A DNA stretch of 35,260 nucleotides from JBDKGD01 sp964513095. GTDB taxonomy: Bacteria > Patescibacteriota > Minisyncoccia > UBA6257 > 2-01-FULL-56-20. The stretch spans positions 1 to 35,260 of the forward strand of contig CAZELH010000003.1 in NCBI GenBank assembly GCA_964513095.1, given 5' to 3'. Below the pieces are notes generated by a model that had not been told where the DNA came from, did not search any database, and saw only the letters and a program-made list of their open reading frames with translations. A program made the translations under genes and the position numbers. Each line of letters opens with the position of its first letter. The stretch's first letter is position 1. Below, one piece after another: positions 16,603 through 24,886 of the stretch.

Positions 16603-17675
16603 TTATAAATTTTACATTACTTGGCGCAAAGCTCACGGGAGGGAGCTTTAATCTGATGGAGGTTGCGCATCGCCTTGGAGAACGTGGCCACAGCATTACC
16701 GTTACCACAACAGGAGAGGCGCGCGATCTTGATTGGTTTGCCCAAACCCGCACACCAGCCTTTAAAATCAACATCACGCCCCTCTCTGGCAGATTGGTGT
16801 ATAGACTGTATCGGCGCGCTTTAAAAGGAACGATCCTCACTCCTTTTCCCGACGTTGAAATAAAAGATCTGATGCGAAGTATTCCGGTGTGCGATATAAA
16901 CATTGCAACGACGTGGCCAACCGCATTTTCGGTTTTTAGAAGTGGAAAAGGAGTACCGTTCTATTATTTTCAGCACCTTGATTCACTTTTTTCAAAAGAC
17001 AGCATTAGCAATGCAAGACATGATGAGGCGCTCTATCTGCCAATGAAAAAATATGTATGTTCGACATGGCTCAAAGAACGGGCGGAGGAACGATTAAAGA
17101 TTTCAGTACAAGGAGTATTGACTGCCGGTATTGATAAGACCGTGTATAAATCACAACCCCATCAAAATAAAAAAATAAAAATATTATCCTTGGGAAGAAA
17201 AGTGGATTGGAAGGGGTTTGGCGAACTTCAGCAGGCGATGGCCGCACTCTATAAAAAAAATAAAAATATTGAATGGCTTGTGTATTCATCCCATGACACA
17301 CCAGAATCAACTGCGGAGGCGCCATTTACGTTGGTAAAATCGCCCTATGGTAAACAATTAGCCGATCTGTACGCGCAGTGCGACATTTTGGTAAATCCTT
17401 CATGGCACGAAGGTTTCGCGCAACCCGCCCTTGAAGGAATGGCATCGGGATGCGCGGTCATAACGACTCCCTATGGGGCAGAAGATTTTGCGCAAGATAA
17501 AAAAAACTGCATTCTCATTCCACCAAAAAACAGCGTGGCGATAGAAAACGCGATTCAATCATTACTCGATGATTCCTCACGAAGACAGCAGATAGCTGCC
17601 GGTGGACTAGAAACTGCCCAGCATTTCTATTGGGACGCGATCATCGATCAATGGGAAAAAGTACTCACAAAATAA
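16599..17675 (+). CDS. Glycosyltransferase family 4 (GT-B)
   Basis: This 358-aa GT-B glycosyltransferase has an N-terminal acceptor-side domain starting with LLGAKLTGGSFNLMEVAHRL. Its C-terminal donor domain contains KILSLGRKVDWKGF and the EGFAQPALE motif (ExxxxxxxE) that binds the sugar nucleotide. Retaining GT4 enzymes use UDP- or GDP-sugars to extend lipid-linked glycans at the inner membrane face. It overlaps the upstream methyltransferase by 4 bp and precedes the fusion gene by 4 bp. Donor and acceptor are unknown. Confidence 0.9.
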   Translation: MIINFTLLGAKLTGGSFNLMEVAHRLGERGHSITVTTTGEARDLDWFAQTRTPAFKINITPLSGRLVYRLYRRALKGTILTPFPDVEIKDLMRSIPVCDINIATTWPTAFSVFRSGKGVPFYYFQHLDSLFSKDSISNARHDEALYLPMKKYVCSTWLKERAEERLKISVQGVLTAGIDKTVYKSQPHQNKKIKILSLGRKVDWKGFGELQQAMAALYKKNKNIEWLVYSSHDTPESTAEAPFTLVKSPYGKQLADLYAQCDILVNPSWHEGFAQPALEGMASGCAVITTPYGAEDFAQDKKNCILIPPKNSVAIENAIQSLLDDSSRRQQIAAGGLETAQHFYWDAIIDQWEKVLTK

Positions 17676-17679
17676 ACAT

Positions 17680-19521
17680 ATGAAAATATTGATAGCGGGT
17701 TCGGCATGGCATGATGATCTGATGAATGTATGCGCGTATGGATTTCGTGAGCTTGGTCACGAAGTCGCCGTTTTTAACGATGCGATAAAAACCAATGCCC
17801 AGACAATACAAAAAATAGCCAGTCGAGTAGGTGGAAAAAAAATAGCAGCACGTTTTGAGCAAAAACATCGCGCGACAATTTCTCAAAAATTGGAAGACAC
17901 AGTACGAGCACAGAAGCCCGATTTCGTATTTATTATCAACGGATCAATATATCCAGCCGCAACAATAGCAAGAATAAGAAGAAAATATCACATCCCAGTA
18001 GCAGCATACATTATAGACGACCCTCTGTTGTTGAAGGATTGGCTTTTTGATATCTCAAAGTATTCCGCGTTATTTGTCATTGATAAAAGTTGGATGGGAT
18101 ATTTGGAGTATTTTGTTCCGGGAGGAGTACACTATTTGCCACAGGTTGCTGATCATAGGGCGTTTCACCCACTGCATCTTCCTCGCAAATATGATTTTTG
18201 TTTCGGGGGAACCCTGTCGCTTCGTCTGCCAAACGCACCATCGGGATTTTTAAGAGCGCAAATTTTAAACATTTTAGCGGAGAAAAAATACAAAATAAAA
18301 GCGTTTGCCCCAGGAATAGAAGAAACATTCGCGCACTATCCTGCATTGCGCGATATTGAGTATTCGAATAAATACGAATCTCACACGGCGTTAAATGTGT
18401 TATATAATGAAAGCAAGATAACAGTCAGCATCCATAGTCCACAGTTTAAGCACGGAATATCTCCTCGAGTATTCGAAACTGCGTTTGCAAAAAGCTTTCA
18501 ATTGGTGGAATATAAAGAGGATATTGAGAGTTTATTCCCCGAATGCATGGCGACATTTCGTTCGCCAACCGAACTGTTGGAGAAAGCGGATTATTATTTA
18601 AAAAATCCACAGGAGCGAGAGAAGATAGCTGAAAAAGCCTATCAACACGCACTGCAAAATCACACATTTCGTCAGAGGGGACAGGTAATAATAGAAATCA
18701 TAAAAAATAGCATGGAACACAATCATTCTCACGACAGTAGTAATCACGAACACAGTAATTCTGACGAATTTAACGCGGGGGAGCGGTACTATCCTGGCGA
18801 AACTGCCATAGATACGTATTCACTCCAAGAACACACTCGCCGGTACGAACTCGCAACCAGTCGTTTGCCACAAAATGCAGTCGTTCTTGATGCCGCTTGC
18901 GGCACGGGGTACGGATCGAAGATACTTTCCCAAAAAGCGAGTAAAGTATATGGCATTGATATTAGTAATCACGCGATAGAGTGGGGCAAGAAACAGTTTG
19001 AAAATAACAAAGTAGCCCTGTCGGTGGCTAGTCTTGATGAGAAGCTTCCATTCGCAGACGCAACCTTTGACGCGATCGCATCCTTCGAAACAATTGAACA
19101 CGTGAAAAACCAAGAGAATATGCTCGCTGAATTTTATCGAGTATTAAAACCGCAGGGAAAGCTCTATATTTCATCTCCTGATCGTGAAATTATTACCGAA
19201 AAAGCACATACCGAGAACCATTTTCACATCAATGAGTTGTCAAAAAAAGAATTTATAGCAAAATTAAAAAAGAATTTTTCTATAGAAAAAATGTATGGGC
19301 AAACAAAATATTCGGAAATTGCAACATGGAAACAATGGGTAAAGACCATAGTAAGAATTATTGATCCATTCAAAATACGCCAAAAATTAGCAAGAATATT
19401 GAACGTAAAACTTTTAATTCATGAAAATTTTAGTCCGATTGGAAAGTCGGATATTGAAGAGGTGAGTATGGATAGCCCCAATGAATATTTCGTTGTTTTG
19501 GCCGTATGCAAAAAGCAATAA
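17680..19521 (+). CDS. Fusion of CgeB-like glycosyltransferase and SAM methyltransferase
   Basis: This 613-aa protein has two halves. Residues 1-344 look like a CgeB/spore-maturation-type GT-B glycosyltransferase, with AYIIDDPLL, DFCFGGTLSLR, and HGISPRVFETAFAKSFQLVEY in the donor region. Residues 345-366 form a His-rich linker (His347, 349, 351, 356, 358). Residues 367-613 are a class I methyltransferase beginning with GERYYPGE, then LDAACGTGYGSKIL and SFETIEHV. Separate methyltransferases of this type commonly start at such a GERxxPGE segment, so the junction matches a natural gene boundary. The junction holds an A6 run (18702-18707): one extra A would create TAG right before an ATG at 18712. 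A genuine fusion, an assembly indel or slippage are all possible. Confidence 0.82.
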   Translation: MKILIAGSAWHDDLMNVCAYGFRELGHEVAVFNDAIKTNAQTIQKIASRVGGKKIAARFEQKHRATISQKLEDTVRAQKPDFVFIINGSIYPAATIARIRRKYHIPVAAYIIDDPLLLKDWLFDISKYSALFVIDKSWMGYLEYFVPGGVHYLPQVADHRAFHPLHLPRKYDFCFGGTLSLRLPNAPSGFLRAQILNILAEKKYKIKAFAPGIEETFAHYPALRDIEYSNKYESHTALNVLYNESKITVSIHSPQFKHGISPRVFETAFAKSFQLVEYKEDIESLFPECMATFRSPTELLEKADYYLKNPQEREKIAEKAYQHALQNHTFRQRGQVIIEIIKNSMEHNHSHDSSNHEHSNSDEFNAGERYYPGETAIDTYSLQEHTRRYELATSRLPQNAVVLDAACGTGYGSKILSQKASKVYGIDISNHAIEWGKKQFENNKVALSVASLDEKLPFADATFDAIASFETIEHVKNQENMLAEFYRVLKPQGKLYISSPDREIITEKAHTENHFHINELSKKEFIAKLKKNFSIEKMYGQTKYSEIATWKQWVKTIVRIIDPFKIRQKLARILNVKLLIHENFSPIGKSDIEEVSMDSPNEYFVVLAVCKKQ

Positions 19522-20579
19522 GGGTTCTTAATACGAAACGATTTTCAGGGAGCCCTGCTGACGGCATCGACAATTTTAATAAAGCGGTGTTTGGAAGAAT
19601 GCGTCGCGAGGAGTGCCTATTCGCATCCACCAAAGATGAGTCAAAATTGGCGGGCACTGCCGATTTTGAAATCGGAGCTATTAAAAAAATAAAAAATATT
19701 CTCAAAGAGTTGATCTTTGGAAGGTACGATGTTCTATGGGGAAATGGTCATCCGCGGGAATTGCTCTATTGGATAGTAAAACCACGCACCACGTGCTATA
19801 TCATAAATTTTCACACCATTTTAATAAAAAAGAATGGACCATGGAAGACGAAGACGCCATGGTTTGTGCGGTGGCTCATATTTCGTTGCGCTGATGGTAT
19901 TATTTGTCCTTCAGAGTTTAGTGCGGAAAGTGTCAGGCGCTATTTTCCAAATAAGAAAGTTATAAACATCTTAAATGGTGTCGATCTTTCGCTCTTTAAT
20001 CCAAACAAAAGAAATGATCAGTATCTACAAGAAACATTTAATATGGGTGCTGGAAGAAGGAGGGTGGCATTTATTGGCACGCTACAACCGCGAAAACGCC
20101 CGGAGGTATTTTTAGAAGTTGCCCAACAACTGCCCGAGTATGATTTTATTCTTGTTGGCGCAGCAACGCCTCCATGGACGTATGCAGAGCGGGCACAAAA
20201 CATAAAAAATGTTCGATATATCCCTAAAATGTCTCGTGCGGAGGTGGCGATGCTATTAGCGAGCTCCGATTTATTTCTCTTCCCGAGCCTTAATGAGCCA
20301 TCAGCGGCAGTTATCCTAGAGGCGATGGCTTCGGGGTGTATTCCCATTGTTTCAAAAAGTGGAGGGAATGGAGAATTTTTTGAACACAATCGAGAAGGAT
20401 TATTGGTTGAGCCGGCGAAAGAAGAAGTCGGTTTTATCACGCGCACCATAAAAGAATTGTGCGCAAATCTTGAAAGAATGAATGAAATGAAAGAAAATGC
20501 ATGTAAGAACGCGCAAGAGCATTCATGGAGTATGGTGGCGAAAAAATATCAGGAAGCGATACAAGGTATAAAAAAATAA
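19506..20579 (+). CDS. Glycosyltransferase family 4 (GT-B)
   Basis: The 357-aa protein is a GT-B enzyme of the GT4 group: an N-terminal domain with the WGNGHPRELLYW segment, a hinge region with NGVDLSLFNPN, and a donor domain with VAFIGTLQPRKRPEVFLE and the sugar-nucleotide motif EPSAAVILE. It starts inside the last codons of the fusion gene (16-bp overlap), so it is part of the same operon. Its end overlaps the open frame but not the chosen start of the next methyltransferase. Substrates are unknown. Confidence 0.9.
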   Translation: MQKAIRVLNTKRFSGSPADGIDNFNKAVFGRMRREECLFASTKDESKLAGTADFEIGAIKKIKNILKELIFGRYDVLWGNGHPRELLYWIVKPRTTCYIINFHTILIKKNGPWKTKTPWFVRWLIFRCADGIICPSEFSAESVRRYFPNKKVINILNGVDLSLFNPNKRNDQYLQETFNMGAGRRRVAFIGTLQPRKRPEVFLEVAQQLPEYDFILVGAATPPWTYAERAQNIKNVRYIPKMSRAEVAMLLASSDLFLFPSLNEPSAAVILEAMASGCIPIVSKSGGNGEFFEHNREGLLVEPAKEEVGFITRTIKELCANLERMNEMKENACKNAQEHSWSMVAKKYQEAIQGIKK

Positions 20580-20590
20580 ATCATACACAA

Positions 20591-21325
20591 ATGTCGATTC
20601 AAAAAAATACAGAAACAGATAGCGAGAGAATAGCGTTGTACGAATTTATTCTAAAAACGTTAAAAGCGGGCGCATATAAGGATATTGCAGATATTGCATC
20701 GGGTACGGGAGAAGGGGCGGCGGCGCTTGCAGTCGCCCAGCCAGAATCAAAGGTGGTGGGAATTGATCTCGACAAAGAACTCGTCGAGCGCTCCCAGCAA
20801 GCATTTCCAATGCAAAATCTTTCATTCGTAGTCGCAGATGCGCGAAGGACTCCGCTCAGTGATCAATCAGTTGATGCAATAGTCAGTGCTCATACCATAG
20901 AACACATAGAAAGAGGGCAACAGCAAGGATTTGTAAAAGAACTATACCGGATACTAAAACCAGAAGGCATCGCTATTATCGCAACTCCCGATAGACAGGT
21001 GTGGGAGTGGCAGGGAATCGCGGGTATGCATGAAGGTCATGTTGGTGAGATTACAAAAAAAGAATTGACAGAGGTAATACGGTCGGCGGGATTTTCTGGT
21101 ATACGCATCTATGGTCAAAGAGTGGCACATGCCTCTAAAAATCCGCTACTACGATCACTGCTCAATATCATAAAGAAAGCGGATGTGTTTAAAATAAGGA
21201 GATTATTTAAAAAAACGGTAGATTTTATTGATGAAAAAACACAGCCCGCGTCACTTGATGTATCCGTGGTTTTGTTACAGGAAAATCAAAAGGCATCGGT
21301 TAATATCGTGGTCTGTAAAAAATAA
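20591..21325 (+). CDS. Class I SAM-dependent methyltransferase
   Basis: The 244-aa protein has a SAM-binding glycine motif IASGTGEGAAAL, GIDLDKELVE as the acidic strand, and SAHTIEHIE with YRILKPEG as post-motifs, the usual Methyltransf_11-type set. The ATG at 20591 is chosen because upstream in-frame codons lie within the preceding glycosyltransferase gene. It is the last gene of the long plus-strand operon. Its final lysine codons also supply the T-tract of a terminator acting on the opposite strand. The C-terminal 60 residues are basic, perhaps for membrane association. Substrate is unknown. Confidence 0.86.
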   Translation: MSIQKNTETDSERIALYEFILKTLKAGAYKDIADIASGTGEGAAALAVAQPESKVVGIDLDKELVERSQQAFPMQNLSFVVADARRTPLSDQSVDAIVSAHTIEHIERGQQQGFVKELYRILKPEGIAIIATPDRQVWEWQGIAGMHEGHVGEITKKELTEVIRSAGFSGIRIYGQRVAHASKNPLLRSLLNIIKKADVFKIRRLFKKTVDFIDEKTQPASLDVSVVLLQENQKASVNIVVCKK

Positions 21326-21355
21326 AAAAACCACCGAGTTGTTAGGCTCGGCGGT
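21324..21355 (-). terminator. Rho-independent terminator of the radical SAM gene
   Basis: On the minus strand the stem ACCGCCGAG/CTCGGTGGT (21330-21355, one G-U pair) is followed by an uninterrupted T-run and further T-rich sequence. It lies about 22 bp past the stop of the radical SAM gene and overlaps the end of the convergent methyltransferase gene. Confidence 0.85.
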
Positions 21356-21376
21356 GAAAGTGGATTAAGGCCATGG

Positions 21377-23083
21377 TTAATGGCCGGCAGTTCCAGGAAG
21401 ATATCTTTCGAGGCTTTTTGCTTTATGAGTTTCACCAATTGATTGTTTGCTTCTCCATCCAAGCAATCGAGTGATTGCCCAATATTCAAAAACAAAAAAT
21501 TTGAAAAATACAATATTCTTTGTTTTCATCGCAAACCACCATCGAATTTCAATATCCAGTTCAAATGGCAAAATGAGGAGGCGCCACCACCCAGGGAAGT
21601 TTTTTGCCGTCTTATGTTTTTTATTGTGATGAAAACCAGCAATAAAATAGACGTAATTCATCCATGGCGGTAACGTTGGATTACAGGCAGCTGAAATATC
21701 CGTCCAGCCAGCCATAGTTTCGGGGAGTGGCCACCCAGCGTTAATCGCATCAACATATACGGGCGTCCCAGGAAGTGGCATGAGCACGTATACGGTGCTG
21801 CGACTTTTTCCCAATGGAAGAAGTGAGGCAATAATATCAGTTGCGAGAAGAGTATTGATGATTCCCTCAACAGTTTCTCCCGGAGTACCAATGATCCATG
21901 TGCAGATCATTTCGATGCCATACTTCCCAAGAAGTTTAGCGGCAGCGTAGTGATCTTCAACTTTTTCATTTTTACTCATCAAATCAAGCGTCCGTTGATC
22001 TCCTGATTCTGCTCCAACATGAACTCGGACACACCCAGTATCTGCCAATTTTTTAACCACCGAATCTTTTTTCAGTTGATCACTGCGTAAATGAACGTGA
22101 TACCCGATGCCTAATTCTTTGCAGAGTTCGGCGTATCGCCAGTCTTGTATCCATCGCGTTCCATTTTCATGTTCAACCTCCAAATAGGTAAAAGGATATA
22201 AAGCATGAATTGCTCGAATATCTTTTTCCCAAAATTCAAATGGTATCCATCGATACGGTGCCGATGATTTACCCGTGGTATCTGAAAATGCAGTGTATTG
22301 TCCTTCTACCGAACAAAACTTGCAGGAAGTTCCACTCCATGCGCATCCTCGAGCATCTGGAAAGCTCATTTGATTTCGCTTCGCGGCTGCCAAAAAGAGT
22401 CGCGCTGTTTTTGTGGAAACAGGATGGACATATTCACGTTCAAGATCGAGTGCTTGCCCGCGTCTTTTGATGTGTATATGACCATTATAACACCCATCAG
22501 GATCATGAAGTTCGATACGGCCTTTCATTTTTGAGTTCGGTACTTCGGTAAAATGTGCTCCATAATTAAGAATCGGTAAACGATTTTGTTTAAAAATACG
22601 CAAACTCGATTCATTAACTTGAGCACTTTCTTTTTTGAATCCGACCCCATCAATGTTTGAAATATCATTTCCATCACGCAGTGAGTTGAGGAGTTGAACA
22701 AATCGACGTTCTCCTTCTCCCAAAACTACGTAGTCAACGATATGTTCTTCAAGTGAAGCAACAGGCTGAAAGGTTACGTGAACCCCACCCCAGATAATCG
22801 GTTTTTCTGGAAATAAAGTTTTCAATTTCTTGGCAATTCTCATTGATTCTCCCAGCTGAAAGCCAGACAATGAGCTAATCCCAAAAACATCAAAGGAAGC
22901 AGCCATTTCAAACAACTCTTTTTCGCTATCCAGTCGAGCATCCCAATACTCAACATCATAGCCAGCATCTTCGGCGGCACGACCAGGGTAGATAACCGAA
23001 AGAGCTTCAAAATGACTCGGAGATGAAGGTGAGGGAAGTGGATAGAGTAAAAGAACACGAATGAGTTTGAAAAAAGAGATCAT
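21377..23083 (-). CDS. B12-binding-domain radical SAM protein
   Basis: The 568-aa protein has an N-terminal cobalamin-binding-type Rossmann domain: RVLLLYPLPSPS, then GYDVEYWDAR, GISSLSG and IIWGGVHVTFQP. This is followed by a radical SAM domain whose iron-sulfur cysteines are Cys247, Cys254 and Cys257 (C-x6-C-x2-C rather than the usual C-x3-C-x2-C), with later VHVGAESGDQRTLDLMSK and WIIGTPGET motifs. Such enzymes perform radical methylations or ring and chain rearrangements. The ATG at 23083 has a strong AGGAGG Shine-Dalgarno 4 nt upstream; the frame is open a further 98 codons, but that region contains the promoters. Its own promoter and terminator isolate it within the glycan locus. Substrate is unknown. 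Confidence 0.88.
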   Translation of the reverse strand: MISFFKLIRVLLLYPLPSPSSPSHFEALSVIYPGRAAEDAGYDVEYWDARLDSEKELFEMAASFDVFGISSLSGFQLGESMRIAKKLKTLFPEKPIIWGGVHVTFQPVASLEEHIVDYVVLGEGERRFVQLLNSLRDGNDISNIDGVGFKKESAQVNESSLRIFKQNRLPILNYGAHFTEVPNSKMKGRIELHDPDGCYNGHIHIKRRGQALDLEREYVHPVSTKTARLFLAAAKRNQMSFPDARGCAWSGTSCKFCSVEGQYTAFSDTTGKSSAPYRWIPFEFWEKDIRAIHALYPFTYLEVEHENGTRWIQDWRYAELCKELGIGYHVHLRSDQLKKDSVVKKLADTGCVRVHVGAESGDQRTLDLMSKNEKVEDHYAAAKLLGKYGIEMICTWIIGTPGETVEGIINTLLATDIIASLLPLGKSRSTVYVLMPLPGTPVYVDAINAGWPLPETMAGWTDISAACNPTLPPWMNYVYFIAGFHHNKKHKTAKNFPGWWRLLILPFELDIEIRWWFAMKTKNIVFFKFFVFEYWAITRLLGWRSKQSIGETHKAKSLERYLPGTAGH

Positions 23084-23153
23084 AAATCCTCCTGTGAAAA
23101 TTGTGAAAGAACGTAAATAGACGAGAAGGTCTATAGAGTGACGAGCTAGGCAG

Positions 23154-23181
23154 ATTATACAACAAAAAAAATATTTAACAA
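23154..23181 (-). promoter_or_regulatory. Promoter of the radical SAM gene
   Basis: On the minus strand TTGTTA and a perfect TATAAT are separated by 16 bp, giving a leader of roughly 64 nt that contains the AGGAGG ribosome binding site. The -35 box ends one base from the -35 of the divergent plus-strand promoter. Confidence 0.65.
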
Positions 23182-23182
23182 A

Positions 23183-23211
23183 TTGACCAAAAGGCGCGCT
23201 GTGAGTACAAT
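23183..23211 (+). promoter_or_regulatory. Promoter of the ATP-grasp gene (leaderless type)
   Basis: TTGACC and TACAAT are separated by the ideal 17 bp. Initiation near 23218 would start the mRNA almost at the ATG at 23220, with no room for a Shine-Dalgarno. Confidence 0.68.
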
Positions 23212-23219
23212 TGAAAAAA

Positions 23220-24008
23220 ATGGAAAAAGATAAAAAACCGAAAATACTACTGCTCGATCCTCTTAAAAAGGGAAACAGAGATTCAAGATTTTTAAGTGAA
23301 TACTTAGAAAAAGAAGGAGGTTTTACCATAGAAAGACCAGAAGATTTGCGAAGCTTTATTAAATCCCTCGATCTCATGCACTCGTTACCCGACGCGGTAT
23401 TATATCTTCATTGCATAGAGGACGATTTTTTTAAGGATCTCATAACGGCTTTGGAAGTGTTTAATGTGCCAATATTTAATAGTTTGAGTAGTATTAGAAA
23501 TTGTTCAGACAGATTATGGGTTAAGAAAAAGTTGTTAGAAAACAATATTCCCACTCCAGACTTTTTCTATGGCCCAGCCAGTAACTGTGCAGTTTCATGG
23601 GAAAGAAAAATATTAAAAGTAAGAAACGGGGAAGACAACCTCGTTGTGCTTCTAGAGAATCGTCCTATTCACGCTCACGATAGAATGATATTTTTAGAAG
23701 AATGGATTGCGTTGCCGAAGGGGTATATAGATACCATCTTTGTTGTGGGGAAGGATATGTTTCAAACGGCGAAAAACGACTCGTTTGAATTATATGAAAA
23801 AAAGAATTTGCACGGAGAGTTCCCACTTGACCCACAATTAGCCAGTATCGCAGCCCAGATAGGGAATATAACGGAATTAGCATTATACAGTGTGGATTTT
23901 GCTGACGGAAAGGTTATTGATATAAATCCATTTCCAAATATTTTTTGGGAGCGCAGCTTTAAGCCAATAGCTGAGTTCTTAAAAGAAAAAACAAAGAAGG
24001 AGATATAA
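23220..24008 (+). CDS. ATP-grasp domain protein (RimK/D-Ala ligase-like)
   Basis: The 262-aa protein resembles a compact ATP-grasp ligase. FNSLSSIRNCSDRLWVKKKLLENNIPTPDFF matches the region of RimK and D-Ala ligases where a substrate-domain loop leads into a nucleotide-binding lysine helix (shown here only by its key residues: Asp, Lys and the GIPxP-like NIPTP). Near the C-terminus, YSVDFADG followed by DINPFPN fits the metal-binding Asp...Asp-x-Asn pattern. ATP-grasp enzymes make amide or ester bonds via an acyl phosphate, or phosphorylate polyols. The ATG at 23220 follows a strong promoter; a TTG at 23211 is inside the -10 box. GT2 genes follow. Substrate is unknown. Confidence 0.72.
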   Translation: MEKDKKPKILLLDPLKKGNRDSRFLSEYLEKEGGFTIERPEDLRSFIKSLDLMHSLPDAVLYLHCIEDDFFKDLITALEVFNVPIFNSLSSIRNCSDRLWVKKKLLENNIPTPDFFYGPASNCAVSWERKILKVRNGEDNLVVLLENRPIHAHDRMIFLEEWIALPKGYIDTIFVVGKDMFQTAKNDSFELYEKKNLHGEFPLDPQLASIAAQIGNITELALYSVDFADGKVIDINPFPNIFWERSFKPIAEFLKEKTKKEI

Positions 24009-24013
24009 ATGAA

Positions 24014-24886
24014 ATGACGACGCCCAATAAGGGTAAGGTATCAGTAATTATTCCCAGTTTTAATGGAAGGGCGTATATTGAAGAAGCGGTGCGCTCTGCG
24101 GTAAATCAAACCTATAAAAACACGGAAATTATCGTGATTGACGATGGATCAACGGACGATACACGCGAAATTATACAAAATATCCAAAAAGAGCATCCGC
24201 ATATCACGTATCTCTATCAAGAAAATGCCGGATTATCGGCAGCTCGAAATACCGGAATAAAAAATGCATCAGGAGAATACATCGCCCTTTTGGATAGCGA
24301 TGACATGTTTCTGCCGGAAAAATTAGAAAAACAGGTAGCATATTTACAAAAGCATCCAGAATGCGATGTCGTGTACTGCGGAATCTGGCATTTTTATGAG
24401 CACACACCACATGAAATGCATGATTTGCAATACCAATACTATTCAAAAGAACAGGTCTTGCCTCAGCTACTGAAAAAAAATTTCATAAACCCACTATCAA
24501 TTGTTGCTCGCAAAAATGTCTTTGAAAAATATGGAGCATTTGATCTCTCATTTAAAAAATCAGAAGATTGGGAGTGTTGGTTGCGCTGGGCGTATGCGGG
24601 AGTGCGTATCCATTTTATCGCCGAAAAGCTTGCCAAATATCGGATGCGAACGTCGAGCCTCTCGTACAGTAGAAAGGGAGAGGTGGAACGCAAAAAAACA
24701 ACATATGACTTGGTTAAAAACACGATAGATAAAATGTCAGCCGAAAAAAGAGTCACACTCAATGCAAATAAAATACTATTGTTGCACAAGCTGAAGCTCT
24801 GGTACGCATACGGCGAACAGTATATTCCACTCCTTGCCACTATCCGAATGGTTCGGCAAAGAATAAAATTAAAGAAATATGGATAA
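24014..24886 (+). CDS. Glycosyltransferase family 2 (GT-A)
   Basis: The 290-aa protein is a GT-A enzyme: VSVIIPSFNG at the N-terminus, IDDGSTDDT, then ENAGLSAARNTGI and the metal-binding LLDSDD (DxD-type) near residue 97, followed by FKKSEDWECWLR in the acceptor-side region with a probable catalytic base. Such inverting enzymes add sugars to lipid-linked intermediates at the cytoplasmic face. A GGAG sequence lies about 11 nt before the ATG. It overlaps the next GT2 gene by 8 bp and follows the ATP-grasp gene by 5 bp. Confidence 0.92.
   Translation: MTTPNKGKVSVIIPSFNGRAYIEEAVRSAVNQTYKNTEIIVIDDGSTDDTREIIQNIQKEHPHITYLYQENAGLSAARNTGIKNASGEYIALLDSDDMFLPEKLEKQVAYLQKHPECDVVYCGIWHFYEHTPHEMHDLQYQYYSKEQVLPQLLKKNFINPLSIVARKNVFEKYGAFDLSFKKSEDWECWLRWAYAGVRIHFIAEKLAKYRMRTSSLSYSRKGEVERKKTTYDLVKNTIDKMSAEKRVTLNANKILLLHKLKLWYAYGEQYIPLLATIRMVRQRIKLKKYG

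Noticed and set aside
23084..23377. 98-codon N-terminal extension of the radical SAM protein
   Set aside because: It overlaps the divergent promoters and the ATP-grasp coding region, while the ATG at 23083 has a strong AGGAGG site.
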